DNA from: CAZOEL01 sp964578835
GTDB taxonomy: Bacteria; Desulfobacterota; Syntrophobacteria; Syntrophobacterales; Syntrophobacteraceae
Direction of reading: 5' to 3'
Assembly: GCA_964578835.1 (NCBI GenBank)
Contig: CAZOEL010000044.1
Location: 1 to 57,249, forward strand
DNA length: 57,249 nucleotides
The notes beneath the pieces are model-generated. The model searched no databases, was not told the origin of the DNA, and saw nothing but the letters and a program-made list of their open reading frames with translations. Positions 16,285 to 25,827 of this stretch are shown in pieces (the stretch's first letter is position 1; every line of letters starts with the position of its first letter). A program made the translations under genes and the position numbers.

Positions 16285-17499
16285 ATGGGACAGCATTATG
16301 ATATTGTTGTAATAGGAGCGGGCATCGTCGGCTTGGCGACCGCCATGAAGCTCACCGAGATCTATCCTGAGCTCCGCACAGCCGTGGTGGAAAAGGAAGC
16401 GAGCGCGGCCGCCCATCAAACCGGGCATAACAGCGGCGTGATACATTCCGGGATCTACTATAAGCCTGGCTCTCTCAAATCGAAGCTATGCGTTTCCGGC
16501 TCACAGGAATTGATTCGCTTCTGTCGGGAGCACAGCATTCCTTTCGAGCTGTGCGGCAAGATCGTCATAGCAACTGAGCCGGATGAACTGCCCTGGTTCC
16601 ACGAGCTCTACCGCAGGGGCGCGGTCAACGGAATACCGGATCTCAAACTGATCGATCCGTCCGAAGTCAGAGAAATAGAGCCACATTCCTCCTGCATTCA
16701 AGGCCTTCGCGTTCCAGGCGCCGGGATTGTGGATTATGCGATGGTTGCCAACGCGTACGCGCGCCTTTTTCAACAAAGAGGCGGAGAGCTTTTTTTTAAC
16801 CATAAGCTACTCGCCATTCATCATGATTCCCGGTCTCTTCGGCTGGAAACGAGCAACGGGTCTATAGACGCCGCCGCCGTCATCAATTGTGCGGGACTTT
16901 ATGCCGATCGTGTCGCGCTTCTTGCCGGAGCCAGTCCCCCTTGCAGAATAGTTCCTTTCCGTGGCGAATACTACCAGGTCAAGCCACAGCGCAGGCATCT
17001 GGTCAAAAATCTTCTGTATCCCGTTCCCGATCCCCGATTTCCTTTCCTTGGCGTTCATTTTACTCGGATGATAGATGGAAGGGTGGAGGCCGGACCAAAC
17101 GCTGTGCTTGCCTGGGCGAGAGAGGGGTATCGCAAAACGGATTTTAATGCGTCGGAGATGTTGGACACTTTAGGGGGCCAAGGCTTTTGGAAGCTTGCTA
17201 TAAAATATTGGAGGCCCGGCATGATGGAAATGATGCGCTCCTACTCGAAGAAACGGTTTGCAATTGCCTTACAGCGGTTGATTCCCGAAATCGCGATGGA
17301 GGATCTGGCTCCGGGAGGCGCTGGAGTTCGAGCACAAGCTTTGGCTGCCAATGGATCATTGTTGGACGACTTCTCACTTCTTCTTGATCGTCGCATGCTT
17401 CATGTGCTCAACGCTCCGTCTCCCGCAGCCACATCATCCCTGGCGATAGCGGAATATTTGATTCGAACGGCTTCCCCCATGATTGGAAGCAACGCATAG
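16285..17499 (+). CDS. lhgO: L-2-hydroxyglutarate oxidase/dehydrogenase (FAD-dependent)
   Basis: A 404-residue FAD-dependent oxidoreductase of the DAO family that oxidises L-2-hydroxyglutarate to 2-oxoglutarate, feeding electrons to the quinone pool in E. coli. The Rossmann motif IVVIGAGIVGLATA is at the N-terminus; the LhgO-typical segment HQTGHNSGVIHSGIYY near residue 50 and VPGAGIVDYAMVANAYARLF near 150 support this over other DAO enzymes. The C-terminal FAD-contact region GAGVRAQAL is present. Start ATG with GGAGGAG 6 nt upstream. It is divergent from the kynurenine genes and 50 nt ahead of a PP2C phosphatase gene. A related 2-hydroxyacid substrate cannot be excluded. Confidence 0.9.
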   Translation: MGQHYDIVVIGAGIVGLATAMKLTEIYPELRTAVVEKEASAAAHQTGHNSGVIHSGIYYKPGSLKSKLCVSGSQELIRFCREHSIPFELCGKIVIATEPDELPWFHELYRRGAVNGIPDLKLIDPSEVREIEPHSSCIQGLRVPGAGIVDYAMVANAYARLFQQRGGELFFNHKLLAIHHDSRSLRLETSNGSIDAAAVINCAGLYADRVALLAGASPPCRIVPFRGEYYQVKPQRRHLVKNLLYPVPDPRFPFLGVHFTRMIDGRVEAGPNAVLAWAREGYRKTDFNASEMLDTLGGQGFWKLAIKYWRPGMMEMMRSYSKKRFAIALQRLIPEIAMEDLAPGGAGVRAQALAANGSLLDDFSLLLDRRMLHVLNAPSPAATSSLAIAEYLIRTASPMIGSNA

Positions 17500-17549
17500 A
17501 CCGCGCTTGATCTCTATTGCTGCCGATTTGATTCGAGAGGCTCAAAAAC

Positions 17550-18779
17550 ATGACGCTCAGGCTCAACGACCTAAAAGAATCCAACGAATTCCTCAATTCT
17601 TTGATCGATAATATCAATTCCGCGGTCTTCATTGTGGATAAGAGCATGAGAATCGAGCGCTTCAATCGCTCTCTCCAGGCTCTCGTGGGAAAAGAAGAAG
17701 ACGGACTGGTCGGAGTGCTGTGCGGCAATGCCCTCGGATGCTCTTTTGCCGTAAAAGACGATAGCCTTTGCGGCCAAACTCCCTACTGCTTGGAGTGTCA
17801 GCTCAGGCAATCCGTTGTCCGCGCTTTCACGAAAAAAGTGCCGACTCACAGACAGAAGCTGGTCCGGGAATTCTTCATTCACGATCAACCGACTCTCAGG
17901 TACTTTGAGTATACAACCAAGTACATTCTCTTTGAGGGCCAGGAAATGATCCTGGTAATCGTGGACGATATCACGGAAAGTGAAACACAAAAGCTCGAGC
18001 TAGTCGAGAAACAGAAACATCTGGACGAAGACCTCAAGGCCGCCGCGGGGATTCAACGGAGTCTTTTGCCTCAACGAATGCCACAGATTGAAAACCTTGA
18101 AATCGCTTGGAGGTTTTTGCCGTGCGAAATGATAGGCGGGGATATCCTCAATGTCTTTATGCTGGATGATGAGCACATTGGCTGTTATATGCTTGATGTG
18201 AGCGGTCATGGCGTGCCGTCTGCGCTCGTGACGGTCTCGGTTTCCCAGGAGCTCAGACCCTCGCCGCCCTTTTATCACGTGGCGCCTCCCCGAGAGGTCT
18301 GCACATCCCTGGACAGAGAGTATCCCTTTGAACGATTTTGCAATTTTTTCAGCATCGTTTATATGATCTTCAACTTCCGCAAAGGCTATTGCGTTTATAC
18401 AAATGCAGGGCACCCGCCCCCGGTTTTGATTCATAGCGATGGAGAAATCGAGCCCTTGTCGAAAGGCGGGCCGGTGATCGGTCTCGGAACCATCGTCTCC
18501 TTCGAAGAGGAGCGCCTGGAGCTGAAGGATGGCGATCGGATCATCCTTTATACGGACGGCGTCCTGGAGCATAGAAACATCCAAGGAGACTTCTACGGCA
18601 AAGCGAGGCTGTATGCAAAAATCCGAGACCTCCACAACAGCCCGATCAATGAGCTGCTATCCACCATCGTGGACTCCGTCGTTGAATTCGGAAATTACGA
18701 GAAGCTCCAAGATGACGTGAGCCTCCTTGGAATTGAATTCAGGAAGACGGCTTCTCAGGTTGGCGAGCCCAGGAGCTGA
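17550..18779 (+). CDS. PAS-PP2C (SpoIIE/RsbU type) serine phosphatase
   Basis: A 409-residue cytoplasmic regulator: PAS domain (about 12-145) with a cysteine cluster CGNALGCSFA...CGQTPYCLEC, a coiled-coil linker (about 145-170), and a SpoIIE-type phosphatase (about 170-395). Phosphatase motifs include the conserved metal-binding segments GGDILNV, DVSGHGVPSALV, NAGHPPPVL and LYTDGVLEHRN, plus the terminal DDVSLLGIE. Such proteins dephosphorylate anti-sigma-factor antagonists in partner-switching systems, but no such partner gene is in the window. The cysteine-rich PAS is widespread in deltaproteobacterial sensors and may bind a cofactor. Start has GAGAGG about 11 nt upstream. It ends convergently with the next, minus-strand gene. 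Confidence 0.88.
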   Translation: MTLRLNDLKESNEFLNSLIDNINSAVFIVDKSMRIERFNRSLQALVGKEEDGLVGVLCGNALGCSFAVKDDSLCGQTPYCLECQLRQSVVRAFTKKVPTHRQKLVREFFIHDQPTLRYFEYTTKYILFEGQEMILVIVDDITESETQKLELVEKQKHLDEDLKAAAGIQRSLLPQRMPQIENLEIAWRFLPCEMIGGDILNVFMLDDEHIGCYMLDVSGHGVPSALVTVSVSQELRPSPPFYHVAPPREVCTSLDREYPFERFCNFFSIVYMIFNFRKGYCVYTNAGHPPPVLIHSDGEIEPLSKGGPVIGLGTIVSFEEERLELKDGDRIILYTDGVLEHRNIQGDFYGKARLYAKIRDLHNSPINELLSTIVDSVVEFGNYEKLQDDVSLLGIEFRKTASQVGEPRS

Positions 18780-18785
18780 GAGCGA

Positions 18786-19097
18786 TCATGCAGCGCCTGA
18801 TCGGCAAAGAGCGCTGCGGAGCTGCTCGATCATCTGCAGGGCGTTGCGGTGATGAATCTCATCTGAATTTCCATCCGGATCGTCCAGCCGAGCCATTGCT
18901 ATGAGATGCGCTTTCAGCTTATTGAGATCTTCAAAAGCATGCGCGATGGGCGAGCGCGTCAAAAAGCCCTCTAATAAGAGTAGAGAAGGATCGAGCTTTC
19001 TGTAGAGCGCTATTCGTTCGTCTTCCGGGGTGGAAAGCATCGAGTCTGAAAGGGCTGCAATGTTCTCCAACGCCGAGTTGATTTCCGCTGTTTCCAT
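18786..19097 (-). CDS. Hypothetical protein, 103 residues
   Basis: No family recognised. The sequence is helical and acidic (ENIAALSDSMLSTPEDERIA, then RNALQMIEQLRSALC), without membrane segments or signal peptide. AAAGGAG lies about 9 nt before the ATG. It converges with the PP2C gene, with only 6 nt between them, and diverges from the PEP-synthase-like gene at 19278, with about 180 nt between. It may be a small adapter-like protein, but nothing in the sequence shows this. Confidence 0.65.
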   Translation of the reverse strand: METAEINSALENIAALSDSMLSTPEDERIALYRKLDPSLLLLEGFLTRSPIAHAFEDLNKLKAHLIAMARLDDPDGNSDEIHHRNALQMIEQLRSALCRSGAA

Positions 19098-19277
19098 ACC
19101 AGTTTTCTCCTTTGCTGCCTCCCCGCGAATTTTTCTCTACCCTCGGAGAGGATTTGACGATCATGGAATTGCCTCTCTGCCCATATCTTATGCTAAATTG
19201 AATCCGGAGAACACCTTCAAAATAATGAAAGCTGCGAATAGACTCAAACCTTCGAGCTATGGAAAAGCGAGCACAAC

Positions 19278-21740
19278 ATGGGTTACATCGTTCATTTAGA
19301 TGATGATTTTGCAGTGGATCCTGAACTTGCCGGACACAAGTTCGCGTCTCTCGCGCAGGCGCACAGGGCCGGATTTCCCGTTCTGAAAGCCTTTGTCGTT
19401 TGCGTCGAAGCTCACCTTCAATACCTGCGGAATGGCAAGTGGCCGCCCGGGCTGACCGAAGAGCTACGAGAATCGATCGCGAGCCTTGAGCTGGATAAAG
19501 GCATCTCCGTTCGATCGTCCGGAACGACCGAAGATCTCGAAAACCGAAGCTTTGCGGGTCAGTACAAGACATTCCTCAATGTCCGCTCGGAAGCCGATTT
19601 GCTTGAAAAGATCGCAGAATGCTGGGCCTCAGCCGGCAATATCGATAAAGCGTATATCCGCTCCAGTTTCAAAGAGGAACATCCTGAGAAGACGCTCTCA
19701 ATGGCGGTAATTCTTCAGCAGATGGTTCAATCCAAGTGGTCGGGAGTCGCCTTCAGCCGTCATCCTCTGCATCCCGAAAGAGATGAGACGATCATTGAAT
19801 GCGTTGAGGGGCTGGGAGAAAATCTGGTTGGAGGCCTTAAGACTCCACAACGCGCATATGTTGATTCCAGTGGAAATGTGCGGATGGACGATCTCGAGAA
19901 TATGCCGGGCTCAAACCCGCCCTTTCTGAATGACGACCAGTGGAGACAGGTCGCCAAGCTTGCCGCAGAGCTCGAAAAGCACTCTTCCGGAGCTCCTCGG
20001 GATATCGAATGGGCCATTTCGAACGAGGGCAAGCTTTGGCTGCTGCAATCACGCCCGATCACCACGCCGGCTGCGGCTGATCGAATCGCGCCGTCCGGCG
20101 TCTGGACTCGCAAAATTGCCGATGATCTTTGGGCTGACCGGCTAACTCCTTTTCTCGGTGATATCATGGTCAGGAGCTCGGCAAGGTATGACTTCTCCAA
20201 GATTAAGAAATTCATCGGCATCCCCGGCATAGGACAAAGCCTGGCCGTGATCGAAGGCTTTCTTTACATCAATTGCCTTATTCTATTGAAAGCTCTGGAA
20301 GTCATACCGCGAAAGCTTCGCACCCCCGATGTCAAGTCGCTGTTTCCTCCCGATTTTGATATAGAAAAGACGCGGTCCCCCTCCATCGCCAAAGTGGCTT
20401 CCATCATTTTTCGCTCTTCGTTGCTTGCCACGTTTGATTCAAAAGCAAACCCTCTTCTGTGCGATCGCTCAACCATGAGAGCTTTGAAGCAGCTCGAGGG
20501 CCAGCTCGAGGCAGTCCGGAGGCAGCCGATGGACACTGCAGATGGGGCCTTGGAGAGAGCGAGAGCGGCAGCCACATGCATGTCGGACCTTCAGGCGCTC
20601 AGTCAGTGGCCATATTTCTACGCAACGGCGCTCACCTGGTTGATGCGCTTGGTTGTCGTGGATATTGGCGGGATTCAGCACAGGGATTTTCTTCAGCACA
20701 TAAGCGAAGGCGCCGTGAACGTCACCATCCAAATTGAAGCCGAGCTAAGAGCCATAGCGGATTTGATCGCTCAAGACAACAGGCTTGCGGAAGCCTTTCT
20801 CTCCTCTTCAGCCGAAGACACCGGAGCTTTGCTGCCCGCTCACATTCGAGGAAAGATGGACGTGTTCCTCGATAAGTATGGAGCTCGCTCCAAGAATAGA
20901 TCCATCTATGTCAAACGCTGGGCGGAGGCTCCCGCCGAGGTCTTTGGAATGCTCGGCTCAATTCTGCGCAACAAAGCGGAAAGCTCAACCACATCGGCGG
21001 CGCGACATATTGATGAGGAAGAGCACAGCTCCGGGGCTTCGATTTCAGGAATGAAAGCGCCATGGATAGTCAAAGCCGCTATATTGCTCATAAAGCCATA
21101 TGTGAGGAAGTATCTCGACCTGAGGGAAGAGTTGAGATTCTTCCTCGACAAGATTCTCTTCGAGATGAGGCGAAGCCTTCTCGCAGTCGGTAAAAAGTGC
21201 GGATTGGACGAGAACGTCATGTTTCTGACTGAAAAAGAAATCGAGGATTACATCACTGGAAAAATGGACCCGGATAAGGCAGAATCGCTCTCGAAGGAAA
21301 GGCTGGAGTCGTTTCTGGACAATTCCACGGCCAGCTCTTTCTATGTGGATGGAGCGCCGGTAGAGCATATCTCCTCCGAGGGCGACAACATCCTCAAAGG
21401 CGCGGGAACGAGCGCGGGACGAGCGAAGGGAATTGCCAGAATAATCCGAAGCCCATCCGATGCAAACCTCCGCAAAGACGAAATCCTGGTGGCAGTGAAT
21501 ACCGATCCCGGCTGGACTCCCATTCTCAGTACTGTGGGCGGCGTTATTTCCGAAGAAGGCGGTCTACTCAACCATCTCGCGATTGTGGCGCGAGAGCTTG
21601 GGGTTCCAGCTGTTATGGGCGTTCGCGGAGCAACTCGAAAGATTCCCGAGGGAGCTTTGGTGAGCATAGACGGCAATTCAGGAGTTGTGCGCATACTTGC
21701 CGCCCCGTCTCATGAGCCCGATCGATCTGGAATAGAATAA
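19278..21740 (+). CDS. PEP-synthase-like phosphotransferase (PPDK N-terminal plus phosphohistidine domain)
   Basis: An 820-residue protein. Residues about 1-270 are the ATP-grasp PPDK_N domain, with ISVRSSGTTEDLENRSFAGQ near 75 and EWAISNEGKLWLLQSRPI near 250. A middle region of about 400 residues is unlike PEP synthase. The C-terminus (about 700-815) is the swivelling phosphohistidine domain, with catalytic His766 in EEGGLLNHLAIVAREL followed by GVPAVMG. The PEP/pyruvate-binding TIM barrel is missing. This order resembles rifampin phosphotransferases and other enzymes that move a phosphate from ATP to a small acceptor by way of the histidine. The acceptor here is unknown. The ribosome-binding site is weak. 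A second PPDK_N protein lies at 51517. Confidence 0.85.
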   Translation: MGYIVHLDDDFAVDPELAGHKFASLAQAHRAGFPVLKAFVVCVEAHLQYLRNGKWPPGLTEELRESIASLELDKGISVRSSGTTEDLENRSFAGQYKTFLNVRSEADLLEKIAECWASAGNIDKAYIRSSFKEEHPEKTLSMAVILQQMVQSKWSGVAFSRHPLHPERDETIIECVEGLGENLVGGLKTPQRAYVDSSGNVRMDDLENMPGSNPPFLNDDQWRQVAKLAAELEKHSSGAPRDIEWAISNEGKLWLLQSRPITTPAAADRIAPSGVWTRKIADDLWADRLTPFLGDIMVRSSARYDFSKIKKFIGIPGIGQSLAVIEGFLYINCLILLKALEVIPRKLRTPDVKSLFPPDFDIEKTRSPSIAKVASIIFRSSLLATFDSKANPLLCDRSTMRALKQLEGQLEAVRRQPMDTADGALERARAAATCMSDLQALSQWPYFYATALTWLMRLVVVDIGGIQHRDFLQHISEGAVNVTIQIEAELRAIADLIAQDNRLAEAFLSSSAEDTGALLPAHIRGKMDVFLDKYGARSKNRSIYVKRWAEAPAEVFGMLGSILRNKAESSTTSAARHIDEEEHSSGASISGMKAPWIVKAAILLIKPYVRKYLDLREELRFFLDKILFEMRRSLLAVGKKCGLDENVMFLTEKEIEDYITGKMDPDKAESLSKERLESFLDNSTASSFYVDGAPVEHISSEGDNILKGAGTSAGRAKGIARIIRSPSDANLRKDEILVAVNTDPGWTPILSTVGGVISEEGGLLNHLAIVARELGVPAVMGVRGATRKIPEGALVSIDGNSGVVRILAAPSHEPDRSGIE

Positions 21741-22088
21741 ATGGCAATTTCCGACAAGGAGTCTCAGAAGCGAAATTCATAAAGATATGGGGAAGTCATT
21801 TGATTATTCTTTAAGAAGTAGCTGATAGCATGTATAAACGATCTCGAGAATCGTTCGCTCTCAGGCCGGGGGCAAATGTTCGGCATCGGTTTTGCATAAC
21901 ATTTGTCGCTCAACGCTCGGCAAGAGCGTTCGATTTACATCGGGCTGCTGGCTCTTGCGCGCTAAGAATATGGATCGGAGCCGTCCATCCGGCATTCGAA
22001 GCCACTCATATTATTAACCGACGCCGAGCTTATTCAACCCGTAGCAACAAGTATGACGCTTATTTATTTGCAGATCTTGGAGGTCGAC
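21741..22088. other. Intergenic region with two small dyads
   Basis: About 350 nt without a supported gene. It contains a dyad AACGAT-7nt-ATCGTT (21837-21855) and a hairpin AACGCTC/GAGCGTT with loop GGCAA (21912-21930). Neither has a U-tract, so they are not intrinsic terminators; an operator role for the first is possible. The promoter of the subtilase gene should be here but I cannot place it. Confidence 0.4.
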
Positions 22089-25025
22089 ATGCGCTGCCTG
22101 ATGAGCAAAAGACGCTGGCTCTTTTTGACATTTATCATCCAACTGGTAGCCATTCTTTCCGCTTCCATGAATGCCGGAGCGCTTACTGTAGATTCCGCTT
22201 CGATCAAAATCGGCAAATTTACCGGCGCCGACACCTTCAGCATGACGGGTTACTACGATTCCATCAGCGCTGCGTCTGCAGAGACGATCGATTTTCATAT
22301 CGGACCTTATTCTTACACAATTGCAACAACCGAATTTCGCACCAGAAATAACGCTCTTATTTACAAGAACAATAGAGCCTCTGGAATTACCAAGCTTGTA
22401 CTGAATGAAAAAAGGCGCCGGTTCAAACTTACGGGGAGAAGGTTGGATCTAGGCGGCCTCCTGATGATGAGCTCTTCTATGGAAACCGCGCCGATCGCTG
22501 TCAGTCTGCGCGCCTCGGGGCTGGAGGAATGTTCATCGTTGAACTTCACCAGAACGAGGAAGGGTCTAAAGTTCAAAGGAGGCGTCGATACTGGCTGTGG
22601 TGCGGCTTCCGGCACTCTCATCATACCAGCCACCGAGATTTCGGAGGTGGAGGAGAATAGCAGCATTGCGCTGGCGCAGCAGTTAGACCGAGAGGACTAC
22701 AGGATTTCCGGGGAAGCCGGCAGTGCTGATGTGGGATACTGGATTTCCGGCAATGGAAGTGAATATTTCATTCGTGATTTTTATAAACTGACCGTTACTC
22801 AAAACATCCGCGCCACACTCACGATAGCGGCGAACGACCTGGAAAAAAATAATCTCGACCTCGTCTTGATGGACGAAGCGGGAAACTATATCGATTCATC
22901 CGAAGGCTCATCGTCGACAGAGATGATTGAAATCAGCAACCCGGGCGACTATCTGGTCGGCGTAACGGTTTCGAAGGGGGCGAGTCCTTATGTGCTTTCT
23001 TTCGATACGGCGTCGACGCAATCGGATATTCCGCCGGGAGCGGAGTTTGTGCCTGGAGAGATTCTCGTCAAGATAAAGACCGGGGCTACCTCCGTGCGTC
23101 AAAATCGAGTTTCGCTCAGTGAAAGATATGGGATTTCTCCGGAGACATCTTTTCCTTTTTCCGTGGACTTAATGAAGTTGAGCGATGAAACGGAATCCTC
23201 CTCTGATGGCGCAGGCGCCCGCAAGATTCTGCCAGCTGGACCGCAGCAGAACTCTCTTAGAGCGCGCACCCTGGAAATGATTGCCAGGCTCCGTCGCGAT
23301 CCCGGAGTCGAATACGCCGAGCCGAACTTCATACGGCGCGCCTATGGCGCTCCCGATGACAGCTTATATTCTTACCAGTGGCATTACGAGCTGATTAATC
23401 TCCCAAAGGCGTGGGAAACAACGACGGGTAGCGATGATGTCGTTGTCGCCGTTATCGATACCGGCGTTTTGCTGAATCACCCCGATCTTTCCTCCAGGCT
23501 CACCAACGATGGCTACGATTTCATAAGCTCGGAGACCAGATCCAACGATGGCGACGGAATAGATCCCGATCCCAACGATCCGGGAGACGACCAGAATAAA
23601 CAAAAGAGCTCTTTCCATGGCTCCCACGTTGCCGGCACAATCGGCGCGGCGACCAACAACGCCATTGGGGTAGCCGGCGCAACCTGGAAGACGAAAATAT
23701 TGCCGCTTCGCGTGCTGGGAGTCGGAGGCGGAACCGAAGCCGATATCGCTCAAGCGATTTACTACGCGGCGGGCCTTGAGAATGCTTCCGGAATCGTTCG
23801 CGGCAAGCCCGCTGATGTCATCAATATGAGTCTTGGAGGTTCCGGATCAAGCATAACCATGCAAAACGCCATAAGTGCGGCAAGAGAAAAAGGGGTGATC
23901 ATCATTGCGGCCGCGGGCAATTCCAACTCGTCCACACCGAGCTATCCGGCGGCTTATGCCGGCGTAGTCTCCGTTTCCGCTGTGGATTCGAATGCCCAGA
24001 AGGCGTCGTACTCAAATTATGGCGGCACAATCGATGTAGCGGCCCCGGGCGGCAATAAATCCGTCGACTTGAACAATGACGGCAAACCCGACGGCGTTTA
24101 CAGCACACTGGGGAATGAAAGCAACGGAACAGTGACCTTCACTTACGGACTCTACCAGGGAACATCGATGGCGGCCCCCCATGTGGCCGGCGTCGCCGCT
24201 CTCATGCGCGCGGTATGCCCGAATCTTTCCCCGGATGATTTCGACCGGCTCTTGGCAGGCACACACCCGAAGACGGTTAGAAGAACCACTCGGGATATCG
24301 GCTCTCCAGGCTACGATTATCTTTACGGTTATGGATTGATCGATGCAGAACAAGCCGTCGCCGCAGCCCGGGATATCAACAACGCTGGAACAAGCGGCCC
24401 GATTCTCTCATTATCGACGACGTCTCTGAACTTTGATTATCTTGTCGGCAGGTTGAGCCTAAATATCACCAACTCGGGCAGCGGCGTTCTGAATATAACC
24501 AACATCACCGATAATGCCGACTGGCTTACCGCCACTCCCACCAGCGGCGCAGCCCCTCTCAGCGTCAGTGTCGTCGTAGACCGAACAGGCCTCGCCGACG
24601 GAGAATACACGGCGTCAATCGTCATTTCTTCAGACGCCGATGTAAAAAGCGCAACGGTGAACGTTTCGATGAGAGTCGGCGAAGCTGGAATGGGCGATGT
24701 CGGTAAGGTATACGTCCTTGCTGTTACCGCCGATGAACTGGTCGCCGTGAAAGGAGTCGAAACGAGTAGAGATCAAGGGTATGTTTTTGAAATGCCTTCT
24801 TTGGCTCCAGGGAAATATTTTTTTGTTGCCGGGACGGATAGAGACAACGATTATTACATCTGCGATACGGGAGAAGCTTGCGGCTACTATCCTTATCCAG
24901 TAACGATCGAACCCTGGATGAGCTCCACGGATATCGACTTCATCGTGGGGAATCTCGTCGCTCTCCAGGAGGTAGCGGCAGTAGATAACATCTTCCTGCC
25001 AAAAGCCATAAAACGAGCGCATTGA
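22089..25025 (+). CDS. Secreted subtilisin-like serine protease (S8) with accessory domains
   Basis: A 978-residue exported protease. A signal peptide (FLTFIIQLVAILSASMNAGA) is followed by a beta-rich N-terminal region, a PPC-like domain (about 215-310), a propeptide-like segment (EFVPGEILVKIKTG to VEYAEPNF), and the S8 catalytic domain. The triad is Asp457 (VVVAVIDTGV), His510 (HGSHVAGTIGA) and Ser693 (GTSMAAPHVAGVAALM). A BACON/choice-of-anchor type beta domain follows (LSTTSLNFDYL, NADWLTATPTSG, about 775-865), then a C-terminal beta domain with a Cys pair (ICDTGEACGYY). The ATG at 22089 was chosen for TGGAGG 5 nt upstream, over an ATG at 22053. Probably extracellular or surface-bound. Target unknown. 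Confidence 0.92.
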   Translation: MRCLMSKRRWLFLTFIIQLVAILSASMNAGALTVDSASIKIGKFTGADTFSMTGYYDSISAASAETIDFHIGPYSYTIATTEFRTRNNALIYKNNRASGITKLVLNEKRRRFKLTGRRLDLGGLLMMSSSMETAPIAVSLRASGLEECSSLNFTRTRKGLKFKGGVDTGCGAASGTLIIPATEISEVEENSSIALAQQLDREDYRISGEAGSADVGYWISGNGSEYFIRDFYKLTVTQNIRATLTIAANDLEKNNLDLVLMDEAGNYIDSSEGSSSTEMIEISNPGDYLVGVTVSKGASPYVLSFDTASTQSDIPPGAEFVPGEILVKIKTGATSVRQNRVSLSERYGISPETSFPFSVDLMKLSDETESSSDGAGARKILPAGPQQNSLRARTLEMIARLRRDPGVEYAEPNFIRRAYGAPDDSLYSYQWHYELINLPKAWETTTGSDDVVVAVIDTGVLLNHPDLSSRLTNDGYDFISSETRSNDGDGIDPDPNDPGDDQNKQKSSFHGSHVAGTIGAATNNAIGVAGATWKTKILPLRVLGVGGGTEADIAQAIYYAAGLENASGIVRGKPADVINMSLGGSGSSITMQNAISAAREKGVIIIAAAGNSNSSTPSYPAAYAGVVSVSAVDSNAQKASYSNYGGTIDVAAPGGNKSVDLNNDGKPDGVYSTLGNESNGTVTFTYGLYQGTSMAAPHVAGVAALMRAVCPNLSPDDFDRLLAGTHPKTVRRTTRDIGSPGYDYLYGYGLIDAEQAVAAARDINNAGTSGPILSLSTTSLNFDYLVGRLSLNITNSGSGVLNITNITDNADWLTATPTSGAAPLSVSVVVDRTGLADGEYTASIVISSDADVKSATVNVSMRVGEAGMGDVGKVYVLAVTADELVAVKGVETSRDQGYVFEMPSLAPGKYFFVAGTDRDNDYYICDTGEACGYYPYPVTIEPWMSSTDIDFIVGNLVALQEVAAVDNIFLPKAIKRAH

Positions 25026-25131
25026 CTTCGATCAAATCTCTTTTGACACGACAGTTCTTTTTCTGTAGGGAGATGTTGAACGCTATTTATTTCTACCGCC
25101 ATATCAATCTCTACAGCTCAGGAGGAGACGG

Positions 25132-25548
25132 GTGCAGGAAAATACGGATCAGATTCTTGACAAATGGAAGAAAGACTTGGAAGAAGCATGGAGAAGGATG
25201 CCCAAGGCTTACCGCAATGACCACTCCGTTCGCCGGACTTTACAGTGTCATTTATACGGCAGATTGCATGAAATGGGCTTCAAAGCGGTTGCTGACTATA
25301 TGCCTCCGCGGATTCAAGACCGCGCTGTCGATCTTATTGCTCTCAACGAGGAGAATCAGATCGCTTACGCCCTGTGTATCGACCCACTGGTAACCCTTGC
25401 GGCGGTAAAAAGCCTCTCAAGCTTTGAGGCTGCTCGGAAAATAATCATCACAATGGGACATCTCGAGAAGAAGGTGAAAGAGAGCCGATTTTTCCTGAAG
25501 CCGGAGATCGAGCACATACACCTGCAGCCCTTTGATAAGCCTTTTTGA
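25132..25548 (+). CDS. Hypothetical protein, 138 residues, possibly a degenerate nuclease-like fold
   Basis: Starts at a GTG with AGGAGGAG 4 nt upstream, about 106 nt after the subtilase gene. No family recognised. The pattern of a helical N-terminus, then LYGRLHEMGFKAVADYMPP and RAVDLIALNEENQIAYALCI, is like the core of PD-(D/E)xK-type proteins: Asp on strand 2, and strand 3 ending where E-x-K would be. The catalytic Glu and Lys are replaced here, so if the resemblance is real the fold is inactive. This is inference from a short pattern only. No signal peptide or membrane segment. Confidence 0.65.
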   Translation: MQENTDQILDKWKKDLEEAWRRMPKAYRNDHSVRRTLQCHLYGRLHEMGFKAVADYMPPRIQDRAVDLIALNEENQIAYALCIDPLVTLAAVKSLSSFEAARKIIITMGHLEKKVKESRFFLKPEIEHIHLQPFDKPF

Positions 25549-25672
25549 TTTTGGTTGCCTATACTAACGAATTACCAATGCAATCCGAACGCTTAGCCCC
25601 TCACAAAATCGGACGCCGGAGGGCAATTGTGCTTGTGTATTTCGTAACAATTTACAATTAAAACAATTTCCC

Positions 25673-25701
25673 TTGACTCGGTTTCCTCGCGGCACTATAA
25701 C
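25673..25701 (+). promoter_or_regulatory. Strong sigma70-type promoter upstream of the OFA transporter
   Basis: TTGACT (25673-25678) and TATAAC (25696-25701) are separated by exactly 17 nt. Transcription would begin near 25708, giving a leader of about 380 nt before the transporter start at 26090. Confidence 0.7.
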
Positions 25702-25707
25702 AGTAGG

Positions 25708-25827
25708 CACCTGTTGATACGATTCCGGCGACAATCTGTAAGAGTTCGGGTTTGCCGTAGGCGGAGCGAACCTGGAAAGGAGGTGTAAGGCAAAAGAAGA
25801 TAGCGCTAGGCTGACTTTCCAGTATCT
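25708..25827 (+). ncRNA. Structured leader or small RNA 5' of the OFA transporter
   Basis: Directly downstream of the promoter. GTTCG/CGAAC (25744-25748 and 25767-25771) enclose GCC-GTA-GGC. CTGGAAAG/CTTTCCAG (25772-25779 and 25815-25822) form an 8-bp stem. AGATA/TATCT (25798-25802 and 25823-25827) interleave with it in the order expected for an H-type pseudoknot. The segment after 25830 up to 26089 is T-rich and contains a weak GCATTTT/AAAATGC hairpin (26028-26047). I cannot match it to a named RNA family; a cis-regulatory leader or an independent small RNA are both possible. Confidence 0.45.
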
